Shown: positions 1 through 8,600 of the stretch, piece after piece | How the letters are laid out: each line of letters opens with the position of its first letter | Numbering within the stretch: position 1 is the stretch's first letter | Source: Chryseobacterium gleum | GTDB taxonomy: Bacteria > Bacteroidota > Bacteroidia > UBA10329 | Direction: 5' to 3' | DNA length: 10,026 bases | Assembly (NCBI GenBank): GCA_945874195.1 | Contig: CAMCFW010000048.1 | Span: forward strand, 1-10,026 | Notes under the pieces: model-generated | Told to the model about the DNA's origin: nothing | The model's input: the letters and a program-made list of their open reading frames with translations, nothing else | Database searches by the model: none | Translations under genes and position numbers: made by a program

Positions 1-687
1 GATTTCATCCTTAAAAAACAGGGGACGAAAGATGGCGGGCTGTGGCACAATCACAAGGGAGGCCGTTCCACCATCAACGGTTTTTTGGAGGACTACTGCT
101 TCACCATAGAGGCGTTCATTTCACTCTATCAGGCCACGTTCGATAGGAAATGGTTGGACGAGGCCAATGCCTTGGCCAAGTATGCCATCGCGCATTTCCA
201 TGATGCGGAAACGGGCATGTTCTTCTTCAATTCGAACAGCGATGCACAGCTCATTGCTCGCAAAATGGAGCTGACAGACAACGTTATTCCCTCCTCCAAT
301 TCGAGCATGGCGAAGGGGCTTTTCTACCTTGGACACTACCTCGACCGAAAGGAATACCTCGACATATCGGAGCAGATGTTGCACAACGTCAAACCAAGCC
401 TTTCGCAGGGTGCGAGCTGGTATTCCAACTGGTTGGAGTTGATGCTGCACCACACGCATCCTTTCTATGAAGTGGCAATTGTTGGCAGCCAAGCCGAAGC
501 CAAACGTGCAGAAATGGAACAGCATCACCACCCGAACAAGTTGCTTGCGGGTGGCGAAACCGAGAACGGCCTTCCGCTATTGGAAAACCGAGCGGTGCAA
601 GGCGAAACCCGCATCTATGTGTGTGTGGACAAGGCGTGCCAAATGCCTGTTAGGGGGGTTGGGGAGGCGGTGAGGCAGATGGAGTGA
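1..687 (+). CDS. YyaL/SPATA20-family (DUF255) protein, C-terminal part
   Basis: The reading frame is open from base 1, so the gene begins left of the window; 228 codons and a TGA stop are visible. The protein matches the C-terminal half of the YyaL/SPATA20 family. Family members have an N-terminal thioredoxin-like domain (outside the window) followed by an alpha/alpha-barrel resembling glycan-processing enzymes. Visible signs are a helical-repeat pattern (LEDYCFTIEAFISLYQAT near residue 30), the family-type segment DNVIPSSNSSMAKGL around residue 97, and the terminal YVCVDKACQMPV segment near residue 206 with its two cysteines. The biochemical role of this family in bacteria is not well settled, so no reaction is assigned. 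A TTG at 85 lies in frame but is internal, since the upstream codons (GLWHNHKGGRSTINGF) continue the family fold. Family assignment is from recalled motifs, not from a database search. Confidence 0.85.
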   Translation, partial: DFILKKQGTKDGGLWHNHKGGRSTINGFLEDYCFTIEAFISLYQATFDRKWLDEANALAKYAIAHFHDAETGMFFFNSNSDAQLIARKMELTDNVIPSSNSSMAKGLFYLGHYLDRKEYLDISEQMLHNVKPSLSQGASWYSNWLELMLHHTHPFYEVAIVGSQAEAKRAEMEQHHHPNKLLAGGETENGLPLLENRAVQGETRIYVCVDKACQMPVRGVGEAVRQME

Positions 688-709
688 AAGCAAAAGTGTG
701 CATATAGGC

Positions 710-738
710 TTTGAGCATGAACGGTCTCACTAGTTTTG
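710..738 (+). promoter_or_regulatory. Putative Bacteroidota-type promoter for tyrS
   Basis: TTTG at 710-713 and TAGTTTTG at 731-738 are separated by 17 bp. The second element is an exact match to the Bacteroidota -7 consensus TAnnTTTG, and the spacing is at the short end of the accepted range. Transcription would start near 743, giving tyrS a leader of about 60 nt. The preceding gene ends at 687, so tyrS need not depend on it. Confidence 0.5.
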
Positions 739-740
739 AA

Positions 741-776
741 ATGGTGCTCGATCGGGAGGATTACGCCAAAGGCTGA
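741..776 (+). other. Possible 11-codon upstream ORF in the tyrS leader
   Basis: ATG at 741 opens a short frame reading MVLDREDYAKG and ending in TGA at 774-776, just upstream of tyrS. It contains one tyrosine codon (TAC). It starts almost exactly where transcription from the proposed 710-738 promoter would begin, so it would need leaderless initiation. No ribosome binding site precedes it. Short frames like this occur by chance, and a single Tyr codon is weak support for an attenuator, so it is recorded only as a possibility. Confidence 0.12.
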
Positions 777-802
777 TAACTTTGCCGCCCAAACAACCGA
801 AA

Positions 803-2098
803 ATGCCCTTCAAACCCCACCACGACCTTATTGAAGAACTGAACTGGCGCGGCCTGTTGCACGATTGCATGCCCGAAACGCAGGAAATGCTCAACCGCGA
901 AATGGTGACGGGCTATGTGGGCTTCGATCCTACTTCCGACTCGCTGCACATCGGCAATCTGGTGCCGATCATGCTGCTGAAGCATTTGCAGTTGGCCGGT
1001 CACAGACCGATCGCCTTGGTGGGCGGTGCCACCGGAATGATCGGAGATCCATCTGGAAAATCGGCAGAAAGAAATCTCTTGGATGAAGAAACACTTCGCA
1101 AGAATCAGGAAGGCGTGGGGAAACAACTGCTGAAATTCCTCGATTTTGAGAACGGTGAGAACCGTGCGGAACTGGCCAATAACTACGATTGGTTCAAGGA
1201 AATGACCTTTCTCGGTTTCATGCGCGACATTGGCAAGCACCTCACCGTGAGCTACATGATGGCGAAAGACTCGGTTCAGAATCGTTTGGAAACTGGCATC
1301 TCGTTCACCGAATTCAGCTACCAATTGGTGCAAGGTTACGACTTCGCTCACTTGCTGAAAACCAAAGGCGTGAAGCTGCAAATGGGCGGTTCGGATCAAT
1401 GGGGAAACATCGTCACAGGCACGGAACTCATCCGCAGAATGGGATTGGGCGAAGCGAAGGCATTGGTTGCTCCCTTGATCACAAAAGCCGATGGCGGCAA
1501 GTTTGGCAAAACGGAAAGTGGTAATGTGTGGCTCGACCCTGAACGCACATCGCCTTACCAGTTCTACCAGTTCTGGTTGAATGCTTCGGATGAGGATGCC
1601 AAGAAATACATCCGCATTTTTTCCCTCTTGTCGAAGAAAGAAATTGAAGCGATTGAGGCCGAACAGGAACGCGCACCGCATGAACGTGCGCTTCAGAAAG
1701 CGTTGGCAAAGGATGTGACCATCCGTGTGCATTCTGAAGAAGACTACAATGCAGCCGTGGCCGCATCAGAGATCCTCTTCGGAAAGGGAACGGAAGAGAG
1801 CTTGCGCAAACTTTCAGAAACCGACCTGCTTTCGGTTTTCGATGGGGTACCACAGTTCGAAATAGCGAAGTCAGAGATCGCGGCAGGCATTCCCGTCATC
1901 GACCTTCTGACCGAAAAAGCGGCCATCTTTCCATCGAAAGGCGAAGCCCGGAAAATGATTCAAGGCAACGGTGTTTCCATCAATCAGAACAAGGTCGGAA
2001 GCACAGAGCTTTCGGTAAATGCATCGTTCCTTATCTCTGGAAAGTACATTCTCGCACAGCGTGGCAAAAAGAATTATTACCTGATAAAGGTGGTTTAG
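803..2098 (+). CDS. tyrS: Tyrosyl-tRNA synthetase
   Basis: Class I aminoacyl-tRNA synthetase that charges tRNA-Tyr with tyrosine using ATP in the cytoplasm. The ATG at 803 gives 431 residues, the normal length for bacterial TyrRS, and places the N-terminus as MPFKPHHDLIEELNWRGL, like other family members. An in-frame TTG at 782 would add seven atypical residues and is less likely. Visible motifs are the HIGH-type signature HIGN at 49-52 after YVGFDPTSDSL, the ATP/tyrosine pocket segment GATGMIGDPSGKS around 75-87, YQLVQGYDFAHL at 173-184, GGSDQWGNI at 195-203, and the KMSKS-equivalent KFGKT at 233-237. KFGKT followed by ESGNVWLDPERTSPYQFYQF is typical of the TyrS rather than the TyrZ type. 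A C-terminal S4-like RNA-binding domain spans about 365-431 (SKGEARKMIQGNGVSIN). All catalytic motifs are intact. It converges with the acyltransferase gene downstream. Confidence 0.97.
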   Translation: MPFKPHHDLIEELNWRGLLHDCMPETQEMLNREMVTGYVGFDPTSDSLHIGNLVPIMLLKHLQLAGHRPIALVGGATGMIGDPSGKSAERNLLDEETLRKNQEGVGKQLLKFLDFENGENRAELANNYDWFKEMTFLGFMRDIGKHLTVSYMMAKDSVQNRLETGISFTEFSYQLVQGYDFAHLLKTKGVKLQMGGSDQWGNIVTGTELIRRMGLGEAKALVAPLITKADGGKFGKTESGNVWLDPERTSPYQFYQFWLNASDEDAKKYIRIFSLLSKKEIEAIEAEQERAPHERALQKALAKDVTIRVHSEEDYNAAVAASEILFGKGTEESLRKLSETDLLSVFDGVPQFEIAKSEIAAGIPVIDLLTEKAAIFPSKGEARKMIQGNGVSINQNKVGSTELSVNASFLISGKYILAQRGKKNYYLIKVV

Positions 2099-2120
2099 GA
2101 AAGACTTCTCGATACGATTT

Positions 2121-2161
2121 TTCGTTCCTCGCGAACTCCGCGGTTTTGCGGTCAGGACGAA
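2121..2161. terminator. Imperfect inverted repeat between convergent genes
   Basis: TTCGTTCCT (2121-2129) can pair with AGGACGAA (2154-2161) with one bulged T, and inside it CCGC (2138-2141) pairs with GCGG (2148-2151) around a GGTTTT loop. The structure sits between two converging genes and overlaps the stop codon of the - strand gene, a fitting place for a bidirectional terminator. It lacks a clear T tract after the stem and the two stems are separated by unpaired bases, so the call is weak. Confidence 0.3.
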
Positions 2162-3153
2162 ACCATCAGATTACACCCCCGCACCTCCGCATCGTCCATC
2201 CGTCCAAGAACCTCAAACGAATGATCCTGATGAATATGTGCCAGGTCTTGCGTGGCAATGAACGGACAACTGTGCATGTTGGCCAGATCGATCACATTCA
2301 AAGCGCCTTTTCCCCGTTCGGAGACAGCTAGCGGGTCGGTTGCTTCGCGCACATAGACCCGCATCCAAGGTGGGGTTTTGAAAATGCCATCTCCCAATGA
2401 ATAGGCCTGGCTCAACAGTTCGGTCATGCCATATTCACTTGCAATGTTCTCCAGTCCGAAAGCTGCCTGCAAGATTCCGTGCACCTCTTCGCGCGGCATT
2501 TCCCTGCGTCTGCCTTTCATGCCGCCCGTTTCTAGAATAATGCAGTTTTTCAACGGCTGAGGATGCTTTTCGGCCAATTCGAGCAGGGCGAAGGTCACGC
2601 CTATCAAAAGGGTTTTCACCCCATTATCCGAATTCTTTCTCAATACTTTGGAAAGTGAGGTCAACCTATCCAGATAGAAGCCATTGTCAGGATGTCCGCT
2701 CTTTTTCATCAGTTTCTGCGTCATATAGACCAACGAAGAATTGGAACGTTCCAAATAGGAGGGAAGCAAGGCAAGGATGCAGTAGTCTTTGGGGTTTCCG
2801 AAAAACTGCTGGAAACCATGCAAAAGGCTGCGATCGTATAGCGCCAAACTGACCACATGATGATGACTGCGGTCCATTCCGGTGGTTCCGCTGCTCAGGA
2901 AAACGGCTTCGGGCGGAGAATTGAAAATGCCGACCGTGTTGCGCTTGAAGAACGAGATGGGCAGAAAAGGGATCTGGCCCAGCTTGGTCACATTTTCAGA
3001 AATTATTCCGAGGTGGCCAATAAACTCACGGTAGGTTTCGTTCTTGCTGGCGTGATGCTGAAAAAGTTGAAGCGCCAATTGCTCAAACAACACGTCATTG
3101 TGTTCGTTCAAACTGAATATCCGTTCTGTAATGTGCTCGGTTGACGTGTTCAT
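2152..3153 (-). CDS. LuxE/PaaK-like acyl-protein synthetase (acyltransferase)
   Basis: 333-residue cytoplasmic protein resembling the LuxE acyl-protein synthetase family, part of the adenylate-forming superfamily. LuxE activates a fatty acid with ATP and then carries it on a cysteine near its C-terminus. Visible motifs are the phosphate-binding-type loop FLSSGTTGMDRS at 85-96, ETGGMKGRRREMPREEVHG at 208-226, SEYGMTELLSQAY at 239-251 (the adenylate-forming YGxTE motif), and GRMDDAEVRGCNL at 317-329. Cys327, six residues before the C-terminal end, matches the position of the acylated cysteine known in bioluminescent-bacterium LuxE. There is no luxC, luxD, luxA or luxB in the window, so a role in light production is not suggested; the acyl substrate and acceptor are unknown. 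Start ATG is at 3151-3153 with no obvious ribosome binding site. It is divergent from the lipoprotein gene and convergent with tyrS. Confidence 0.85.
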   Translation of the reverse strand: MNTSTEHITERIFSLNEHNDVLFEQLALQLFQHHASKNETYREFIGHLGIISENVTKLGQIPFLPISFFKRNTVGIFNSPPEAVFLSSGTTGMDRSHHHVVSLALYDRSLLHGFQQFFGNPKDYCILALLPSYLERSNSSLVYMTQKLMKKSGHPDNGFYLDRLTSLSKVLRKNSDNGVKTLLIGVTFALLELAEKHPQPLKNCIILETGGMKGRRREMPREEVHGILQAAFGLENIASEYGMTELLSQAYSLGDGIFKTPPWMRVYVREATDPLAVSERGKGALNVIDLANMHSCPFIATQDLAHIHQDHSFEVLGRMDDAEVRGCNLMVSS

Positions 3154-3155
3154 GC

Positions 3156-3188
3156 TTTGGATGCGGGGCTCAAAATTGCCTAATTTTG
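3156..3188 (+). promoter_or_regulatory. Strong-consensus promoter for the lipoprotein gene
   Basis: TTTG at 3156-3159 and TAATTTTG at 3181-3188 are 21 bp apart, matching the Bacteroidota consensus TTTG-N(19-21)-TAnnTTTG exactly. The last G of the -7 element is only 4 bases before the ATG at 3193, so transcription would begin at or next to the start codon. The element forms a near-palindrome with a divergent, weaker element at 3171-3178. Confidence 0.6.
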
Positions 3189-3200
3189 GGATATGAGAAA
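3171..3200 (-). promoter_or_regulatory. Weak divergent promoter for the acyltransferase gene
   Basis: Read on the - strand, TTTC (3200-3197) is followed after 18 bp by CAATTTTG (3178-3171), one mismatch each from TTTG and TAnnTTTG. Initiation would fall near 3166, leaving a leader of about 12 nt before the ATG at 3153. It lies almost entirely inside the + strand promoter, so the two are unlikely to be occupied at once. Confidence 0.3.
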
Positions 3201-3687
3201 GGGTCTTTTGTTCGGGGTTGTGGTTGTCATGTTCAGTTCGTGTTTGAAGAAGCAGGACTTTCCGAACCGTCCGGATCTTGAGCTTATTGGCGTGTTTTCC
3301 AATCCGGCAGCGTTAAGCGCGAACGATTCCTTGGGTTTTGTGAAGTTCAATTTTACCGATGGCGATGGCGACCTGGGGCTTTCGGCAGGCGACACGCTTG
3401 GACAGTTTGCTCCTGACGAGCAGTATTATTACAATCTGTTCATCCATTATTTTGAAAAACGGAATGGCGTTTACGAGGAATTTGTGACGCCACTTCCACT
3501 ACATGTGCGTTTCAAACGCTTGGAAGCGGTAGGCGGCAGCGGAGCGCTTGAAGGCGAAATGGATGTCAGATACTTTTCCCGTCCCGGTTCGCCATACGAT
3601 ACGATACGTTACGAAATGTATATCGTTGACCGAGCGTTGCAACACAGCGACACGATCATTACGCCCGATATTATTCTTCCTTTCTGA
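3193..3687 (+). CDS. Small lipoprotein of unknown function
   Basis: 164-residue protein with a lipoprotein signal peptide: short basic n-region MRK, hydrophobic stretch GLLFGVVVVMF, and a lipobox-like FSSC with the lipidated cysteine at residue 17. The residue after the cysteine is Leu, not Asp, so outer-membrane placement is the default expectation. The mature part contains FNFTDGDGDLGLSAGD at about 52-67, whose Asp/Gly run resembles a calcium-binding loop, followed by a beta-rich segment with many aromatics (EQYYYNLFIHYFEK). Proteins of this general form are common as hypothetical lipoproteins in Bacteroidota, and I do not recognise a named function. The ATG at 3193 is the only start that keeps the signal peptide and lies right after a strong promoter. 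The 3' end overlaps the converging Na/Pi cotransporter gene by 17 bp. Confidence 0.8.
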   Translation: MRKGLLFGVVVVMFSSCLKKQDFPNRPDLELIGVFSNPAALSANDSLGFVKFNFTDGDGDLGLSAGDTLGQFAPDEQYYYNLFIHYFEKRNGVYEEFVTPLPLHVRFKRLEAVGGSGALEGEMDVRYFSRPGSPYDTIRYEMYIVDRALQHSDTIITPDIILPF

Positions 3688-5470
3688 TCGGATTCTGAGA
3701 TCCGTCCGAAGCGGTCGGCTTTTCAGAAAGCTGCGATTTTGGACCGACCGTGATCTCGTCTTCCAGATCAAGATGATCGCCTCGCAAGGCCTGCGAAATA
3801 TGGATCACGTTGTCTGCGATCTTCTCATAACCGCTCACCAGATCCATGTAGATCAGCCCTGCCTCTAGACTGAATTTGCCTTTTTCGATCCGCTTGAAAT
3901 TCTTGGCCCTGAACTTGTCACGTTTCTCGTTTATGTTCTTTTCAATCGCCATGGCCGCTTCCAGTTTGATCTGATCAGGCCGCAACTTCAGGTCCTTCTG
4001 CATCAGTTTCATGCTTTCCAATACCAATGCCTTCAATTCGCGCAGGTCTTCTCGATGATTCTCATCAAACCATATCTTCTTCTCTATCTTCTGTTCAATG
4101 GAACGCGACATTTGATAGTAGATGTCACCTATCGACTCCATGTGATTGATGACCGAGAGGAAAGACTGTATCCGTCTGGACCCATCGCTCGAAAGCTGCA
4201 TTTTCGACAGTTCCATCAAAAATTCAGCGATCTTCAATTCCAACTGGTCGGTGTGCTTCTCATACTCTTCCAGTTTCTCAATGATCTTGGCCTGGCGTTT
4301 TATTTCGGTCTCCTCTATTAGAACACCGATCTTTTCCACACCCTTCACATTGAGTTTGGCAAATTTGATGATCTCGTTTTCAGCTTCGATCAACGAGATC
4401 TCTGGCGTTTGCACCAATCCTCTACCGATGAATTCAAGACTATAATCTTCATCATCGCCTTTGGAACGGATGATCTTGGTCACAACTTTAGCAATGAGAG
4501 GCACGGCTGCGATAAGGAAGATCACATTCAGCAGATTAAAGGAAGTGTGGAAAATGGACAGCGCAATCGGAATATGCTCCGGATTGTAGTTTGAGGAGGC
4601 TCCTGACGGGAACATGTTCATGTACGTTCCCATGTACCACGAAATTCCTTGAAGGAAGAACGGGAAGACGATGAACATCCAACATACCCCGAACACATTG
4701 AAGAAGAAGTGGGCAAAGGCGGCCCGTTTGGCGTGGACATTGGCCACGAGTGCAGCCAAATTCGCAGTTACGGTGGTGCCGATGTTCTCGCCCAAAACCA
4801 TGGCAGCGGCAAGTTCGTAAGGAATCCAACCTTCGTTACACATCACTAGTGTGAGGGCCATTGCCGCGCTAGAAGATTGAATGATCAGCGTCAGCACCGT
4901 TCCAACGATGATGAAGATGAAAGTGGACAGATAGCCCATGTTGGCGTAGTTGGCCAAGAAGCTCAACATCTCTGGGTTCGACTTCAGGTCAGGAACAGAA
5001 TTCTTCAGCGCATCCAATCCCATGAAAAGGATGGCGAATCCGATCAGAACTTGCGCCAATGATGCGATTGATGTCTTTGAAGAGAACAGCATCGGGAATC
5101 CGATGGCAATGATCGGCAGCGCCAGATCGGATATCTGAACTTTGAAGCCGAGCAACGAAATAAGCCAGGCCGTGATGGTAGTTCCGATGTTGGCACCCAT
5201 GATCACACCGATGGATTCAACCAGACTGAGCATTCCGGCATTCACAAAACTCACGATCATCACCGTTGTGGCCGAAGAGGATTGGATCAATGCGGTTACC
5301 ATAAATCCGGTGAGCACACCAAGAAACCGGTTCGAGGTCATGGCTCCGAGAATGACCCGCATTTTCGAGCCGGCCACTTTCTGAAGACCATCGCTCATTT
5401 CCTTCATACCGTAGATGAAGAAACCTAATGATCCGATCAGTTGTAGAATATCTGCGAATCCGAAATTCAT
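3671..5470 (-). CDS. Na+/phosphate cotransporter with PhoU-like C-terminal domain
   Basis: 599-residue inner-membrane protein of the NaPi-II (NptA/YjbB-like) family, expected to couple phosphate movement to sodium. The membrane part (about 1-335) shows the family's inverted repeat: QSSSATT at 63-69 with GANIGTT at 92-98 in the first half, and QSSSAAM at 198-204 with GENIGTT at 227-233 in the second half. Hydrophobic segments fill the stretches between. Residues about 355-565 form a charged helical, coiled-coil-rich domain resembling PhoU (AENEIIKFAKLNV, INHMESIGDIYYQM, SGYEKIADNVIHISQAL), thought to sense or regulate phosphate transport. The last 35 residues are polar and probably disordered. 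Start ATG is at 5468-5470; a TAnnTTTG element lies just upstream. No pst or pho genes are seen nearby, so this looks like a stand-alone transporter. Both signature repeats are intact and the length is normal for the two-domain form. Confidence 0.93.
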   Translation of the reverse strand: MNFGFADILQLIGSLGFFIYGMKEMSDGLQKVAGSKMRVILGAMTSNRFLGVLTGFMVTALIQSSSATTVMIVSFVNAGMLSLVESIGVIMGANIGTTITAWLISLLGFKVQISDLALPIIAIGFPMLFSSKTSIASLAQVLIGFAILFMGLDALKNSVPDLKSNPEMLSFLANYANMGYLSTFIFIIVGTVLTLIIQSSSAAMALTLVMCNEGWIPYELAAAMVLGENIGTTVTANLAALVANVHAKRAAFAHFFFNVFGVCWMFIVFPFFLQGISWYMGTYMNMFPSGASSNYNPEHIPIALSIFHTSFNLLNVIFLIAAVPLIAKVVTKIIRSKGDDEDYSLEFIGRGLVQTPEISLIEAENEIIKFAKLNVKGVEKIGVLIEETEIKRQAKIIEKLEEYEKHTDQLELKIAEFLMELSKMQLSSDGSRRIQSFLSVINHMESIGDIYYQMSRSIEQKIEKKIWFDENHREDLRELKALVLESMKLMQKDLKLRPDQIKLEAAMAIEKNINEKRDKFRAKNFKRIEKGKFSLEAGLIYMDLVSGYEKIADNVIHISQALRGDHLDLEDEITVGPKSQLSEKPTASDGSQNPIRKEE

Positions 5471-5486
5471 AGCTGGGAATTTCGGT

Positions 5487-5494
5487 CAAAAGTA
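5487..5494 (-). promoter_or_regulatory. -7 promoter element for the Na/Pi cotransporter gene
   Basis: The - strand reads TACTTTTG at 5494-5487, an exact TAnnTTTG match. It lies 16 bases before the ATG, so the leader would be about 12 nt. No good TTTG is found at the -33 position; the best there is a TTAA run. The call rests on the -7 match and its position. Confidence 0.45.
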
Positions 5495-5644
5495 GGTATA
5501 AGCCTATCCATGATGGTTAAGCCATTGTTAACTAAAAGGGTCGGTTGAACTCGGAAGGTCGTAATTTGTGTGCTCACCCCAACCTTCTTTAGTGCATGAC
5601 GTAGAACGCCCCGTGTGCGGAATGCAAGGATCAAATAATTGGTA

Positions 5645-8600
5645 GTGAACAGGATCATTTTCATCATCGGTAGCTTCAAGCGATCTCGTTCTGGCCTTGT
5701 GCTTTCGCTTGGGCTAGTGCTAGGTTCTGCACAAATTGATACAGCGAATGCACAGCCTATCACCGTAGCACCAGCCGTTACCAACTCTGATGTTCAGAAT
5801 TATGTCCAGAATGTGCTGCTTGGTTCGCGCGTAACGGCATCAAACGTCACATTCAACGGAACAGCCAATGCTGCAGGAACCTTTGACGGAAGCGCAACAG
5901 CCTTCGGATTGAATTCTGGTATTGTGCTGACAACCGGCCGAGCGGTGCTGTCGATCGGACCAGATAACTCAAACTCACTTGGATTCAACAACGTAGGGAC
6001 GGGTGATCCTGACCTCACGGTTCTGGCCTCAGGCTTTTCAACCTACGATGCCTCCATCCTGCAGTTCGATTTTATTCCGCAGAGCGACACGCTACGTTTC
6101 AACTACATCTTCGGGTCAGAAGAATATCCAGAATATGTGAATTCGGGATACAACGATGTCTTCGGTTTTTTTATTTCAGGCCCCGGATTTTCAGGCCCCT
6201 TTTTTGGCGGAGCTGAGAATATTGCGGTGCTTCCTGGCACATCGATTCCTGTGGCTATCGACAATGTTAACAATGGCTACAGCGCAACCGAACCTGCAAC
6301 CGGCCCTTGCGACAACTGCGCTTATTACGTGAATAATACGAATGGCCCTGCCGTTCAATATGATGCGCATACCGTGGTGCTAACGGCTACGGCCGTGGTG
6401 GTTCCGTGTCAGACCTATCACATAAAAATAGCGGTAGCCGATGCAGGCGATGGAGCGTTGGATTCAGGTGTGTTCTTAGAAGCCGGAAGTTTTACCGCAA
6501 GCGGTGCCGAATCGGTTGAATTAGAGGCGGTCACGGGCCTACCTGGGGTGTATGAAGGTTGCACTACGGGCAGTTTCGTGTTCAGAAGAGTGAACGTGGG
6601 AAGCAATTCGTCTCCGGTCACGGTAACTTACAATGTGTCTGGTTCGGCCACGCCAGGAACCGACTACACGGCTCTTCCGGGTAGCATTACCATTCCAGCA
6701 GGTCAAGATTCGGTGATCCTGAACATCAATGCTCTTCTGGATCTGACCGCGGAAGGAACCGAAACAGTGGTGCTGAGTTTGACCAGCGGAGGCTGCTCTT
6801 GTACTGCTCCTCCCACCGTATCGATGAACATTCTGGATAACGATATTCCCCTGTCGCTTACCACGAGCGGAACAACCACCATTTGTCTGGGTCAGTCGGC
6901 ATCGTTGTCGGCAAACCCTCTTGGCAGCATATCTCCTTACACGAGCGGATGGAACAACGGGGCGCCCAGCGGAAATAGTGTGAGCGTTTCGCCAACCGCC
7001 ACCACCACTTACACTTTTAGCGTAACCGATGCCTGTTCAGGACAGACGGTAACAAGTTCAGAAACGGTCACGGTGATCACGCCAAGTTTTACCGTGAACG
7101 ATGGTCAACAATGCTTGCAGGGAAACATCTTCAGTTTCACCAATACAGGTTCAAGCGGACCAACCGTGTCGCATTATTGGACTTTTGGTGACGGCAACAC
7201 ATCCACCACTGCAAGCCTGAATTACGTTTACACCGCTGCCGGAAATTACACCGTGACGCATAACGTCATCCATATCGCTTCCGGATGCACCACATCGACC
7301 AGCGCACCCGTTCAGGTGTTCAGCGAACCGTCCGTACTTGCCATCATCAATCAGAATGTTTCGTGTGTGGGAGGGTCGAATGGGGCAATCAGCACCTTTG
7401 TTTCGGGTGGAACCGCTCCGTACGGTTATCTGTGGCTGCCAGGCAATCAGACCACTGCCTCCATTACCAATCTTACCGCAGGCAACTATACGGTCAATTT
7501 GACTGACGCCAACGGTTGCACCGATCAGGTAACAGCCACTGTGCTTCAGAATGATGCAACACCGCCCACGGCCAGTTGTCAAAATGCTACAGTCCAGCTA
7601 AATGCTGTGGGCGTGGCAACCATTTCCGCCACTTTGGTGGACAATGGAAGCTCAGATAACTGCGGAATTGCCTCGTTGGTGGTTTCGCCAAATGCGTTTT
7701 CGTGTGCCAATATCGGAGCGAACCCGGTGGTGTTGACGGTAACCGATGTGAATGGAAATGTGAGCACGTGCAACGCCACCGTTACCGTGCAGGACCTATT
7801 GCCACCCGTGGCTGTCTGTCAGGACATCACTGTTCAATTGGACGGCTCTGGAAATGCCACCATCACAGCTGCACAGGTGAACAACGGATCGACAGACAAT
7901 TGCGTTGTTCAGACCATTTCTGTTGCTCCGAACGCGTTCAACTGCACAGATGTAGGGGCAAACGTGGTTGTGCTCACGGTGACCGATGCAAGCGGAAACA
8001 GTTCAAATTGCAATGCGACAGTAACCGTTCAGGAAGCTACCGTTCCCGTTGCGGTATGCCAGAATATTGCGGTTCAGCTGGATGCTTCCGGAAACGTTTC
8101 GATAACCGGTGCGCAGGTCGGGTCGGCCTCAACAGATAATTGCGGAATAGCCAACATAAGTGTCAACCCAAGCGATTTCAACTGTGCCGAAATTGGCAGC
8201 AATTCCGTTACGGTGACCGTTACGGACGGCAGCGGGAATTCTGCCACTTGCAACGCTACGGTGACTGTTTCTGATGGGCTGGCTCCAAACGCTCTTTGTC
8301 AGAACGTAGTGCTTCAGCTTAATGTATTGGGCAGTGCCAGCTTGACTGCAGCGGCCGTAGATGCTGGAAGCAGCGACAATTGCGCCATTGCAGGTCTTTC
8401 GGTCAACCCGAATGTTTTCAACTGTGGTCAGCTTGGCCCAAATGCGGTTGTGCTCACTGTCACTGATGCCAGTGGAAATTCTGCAAACTGTTCGGCAAGT
8501 GTAACGGTTCAGGATCAGCTGGCTCCAACGGCAATTTGCCAGGATGTAACGGTTCAGTTGGATGGATCCGGAAATGCCTCGGTTACTGCCGCTCAGGTTA

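Noticed and set aside
691..715. AAAG/CTTT hairpin after the YyaL-family gene as a terminator
   Set aside because: Only a 4-bp stem with no GC-rich part and no T tract.
761..1732. 323-codon - strand frame opposite tyrS
   Set aside because: tyrS on the + strand is unmistakable across the same bases; the opposite frame has low-complexity, His/Phe/Arg-rich sequence typical of antisense shadows.
2152..3153. Bioluminescence function for the LuxE-like gene
   Set aside because: No luciferase, reductase or thioesterase partner is present, and LuxE-like acyltransferases occur widely in non-luminous Bacteroidota.
5545..5568. TTG (5545-5547) and TAATTTG (5562-5568) as a promoter for the giant gene
   Set aside because: The -7 element is one base short of TAnnTTTG and the 14-bp spacing is too short; the real promoter of this gene could not be identified.
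5554..5587. GAAGGT (5554-5559) / ACCTTC (5582-5587) inverted repeat followed by TTT in the gap before the giant gene
   Set aside because: The stem is only 6 bp with a 22-nt loop and lies between two divergent genes, where no terminator is needed.
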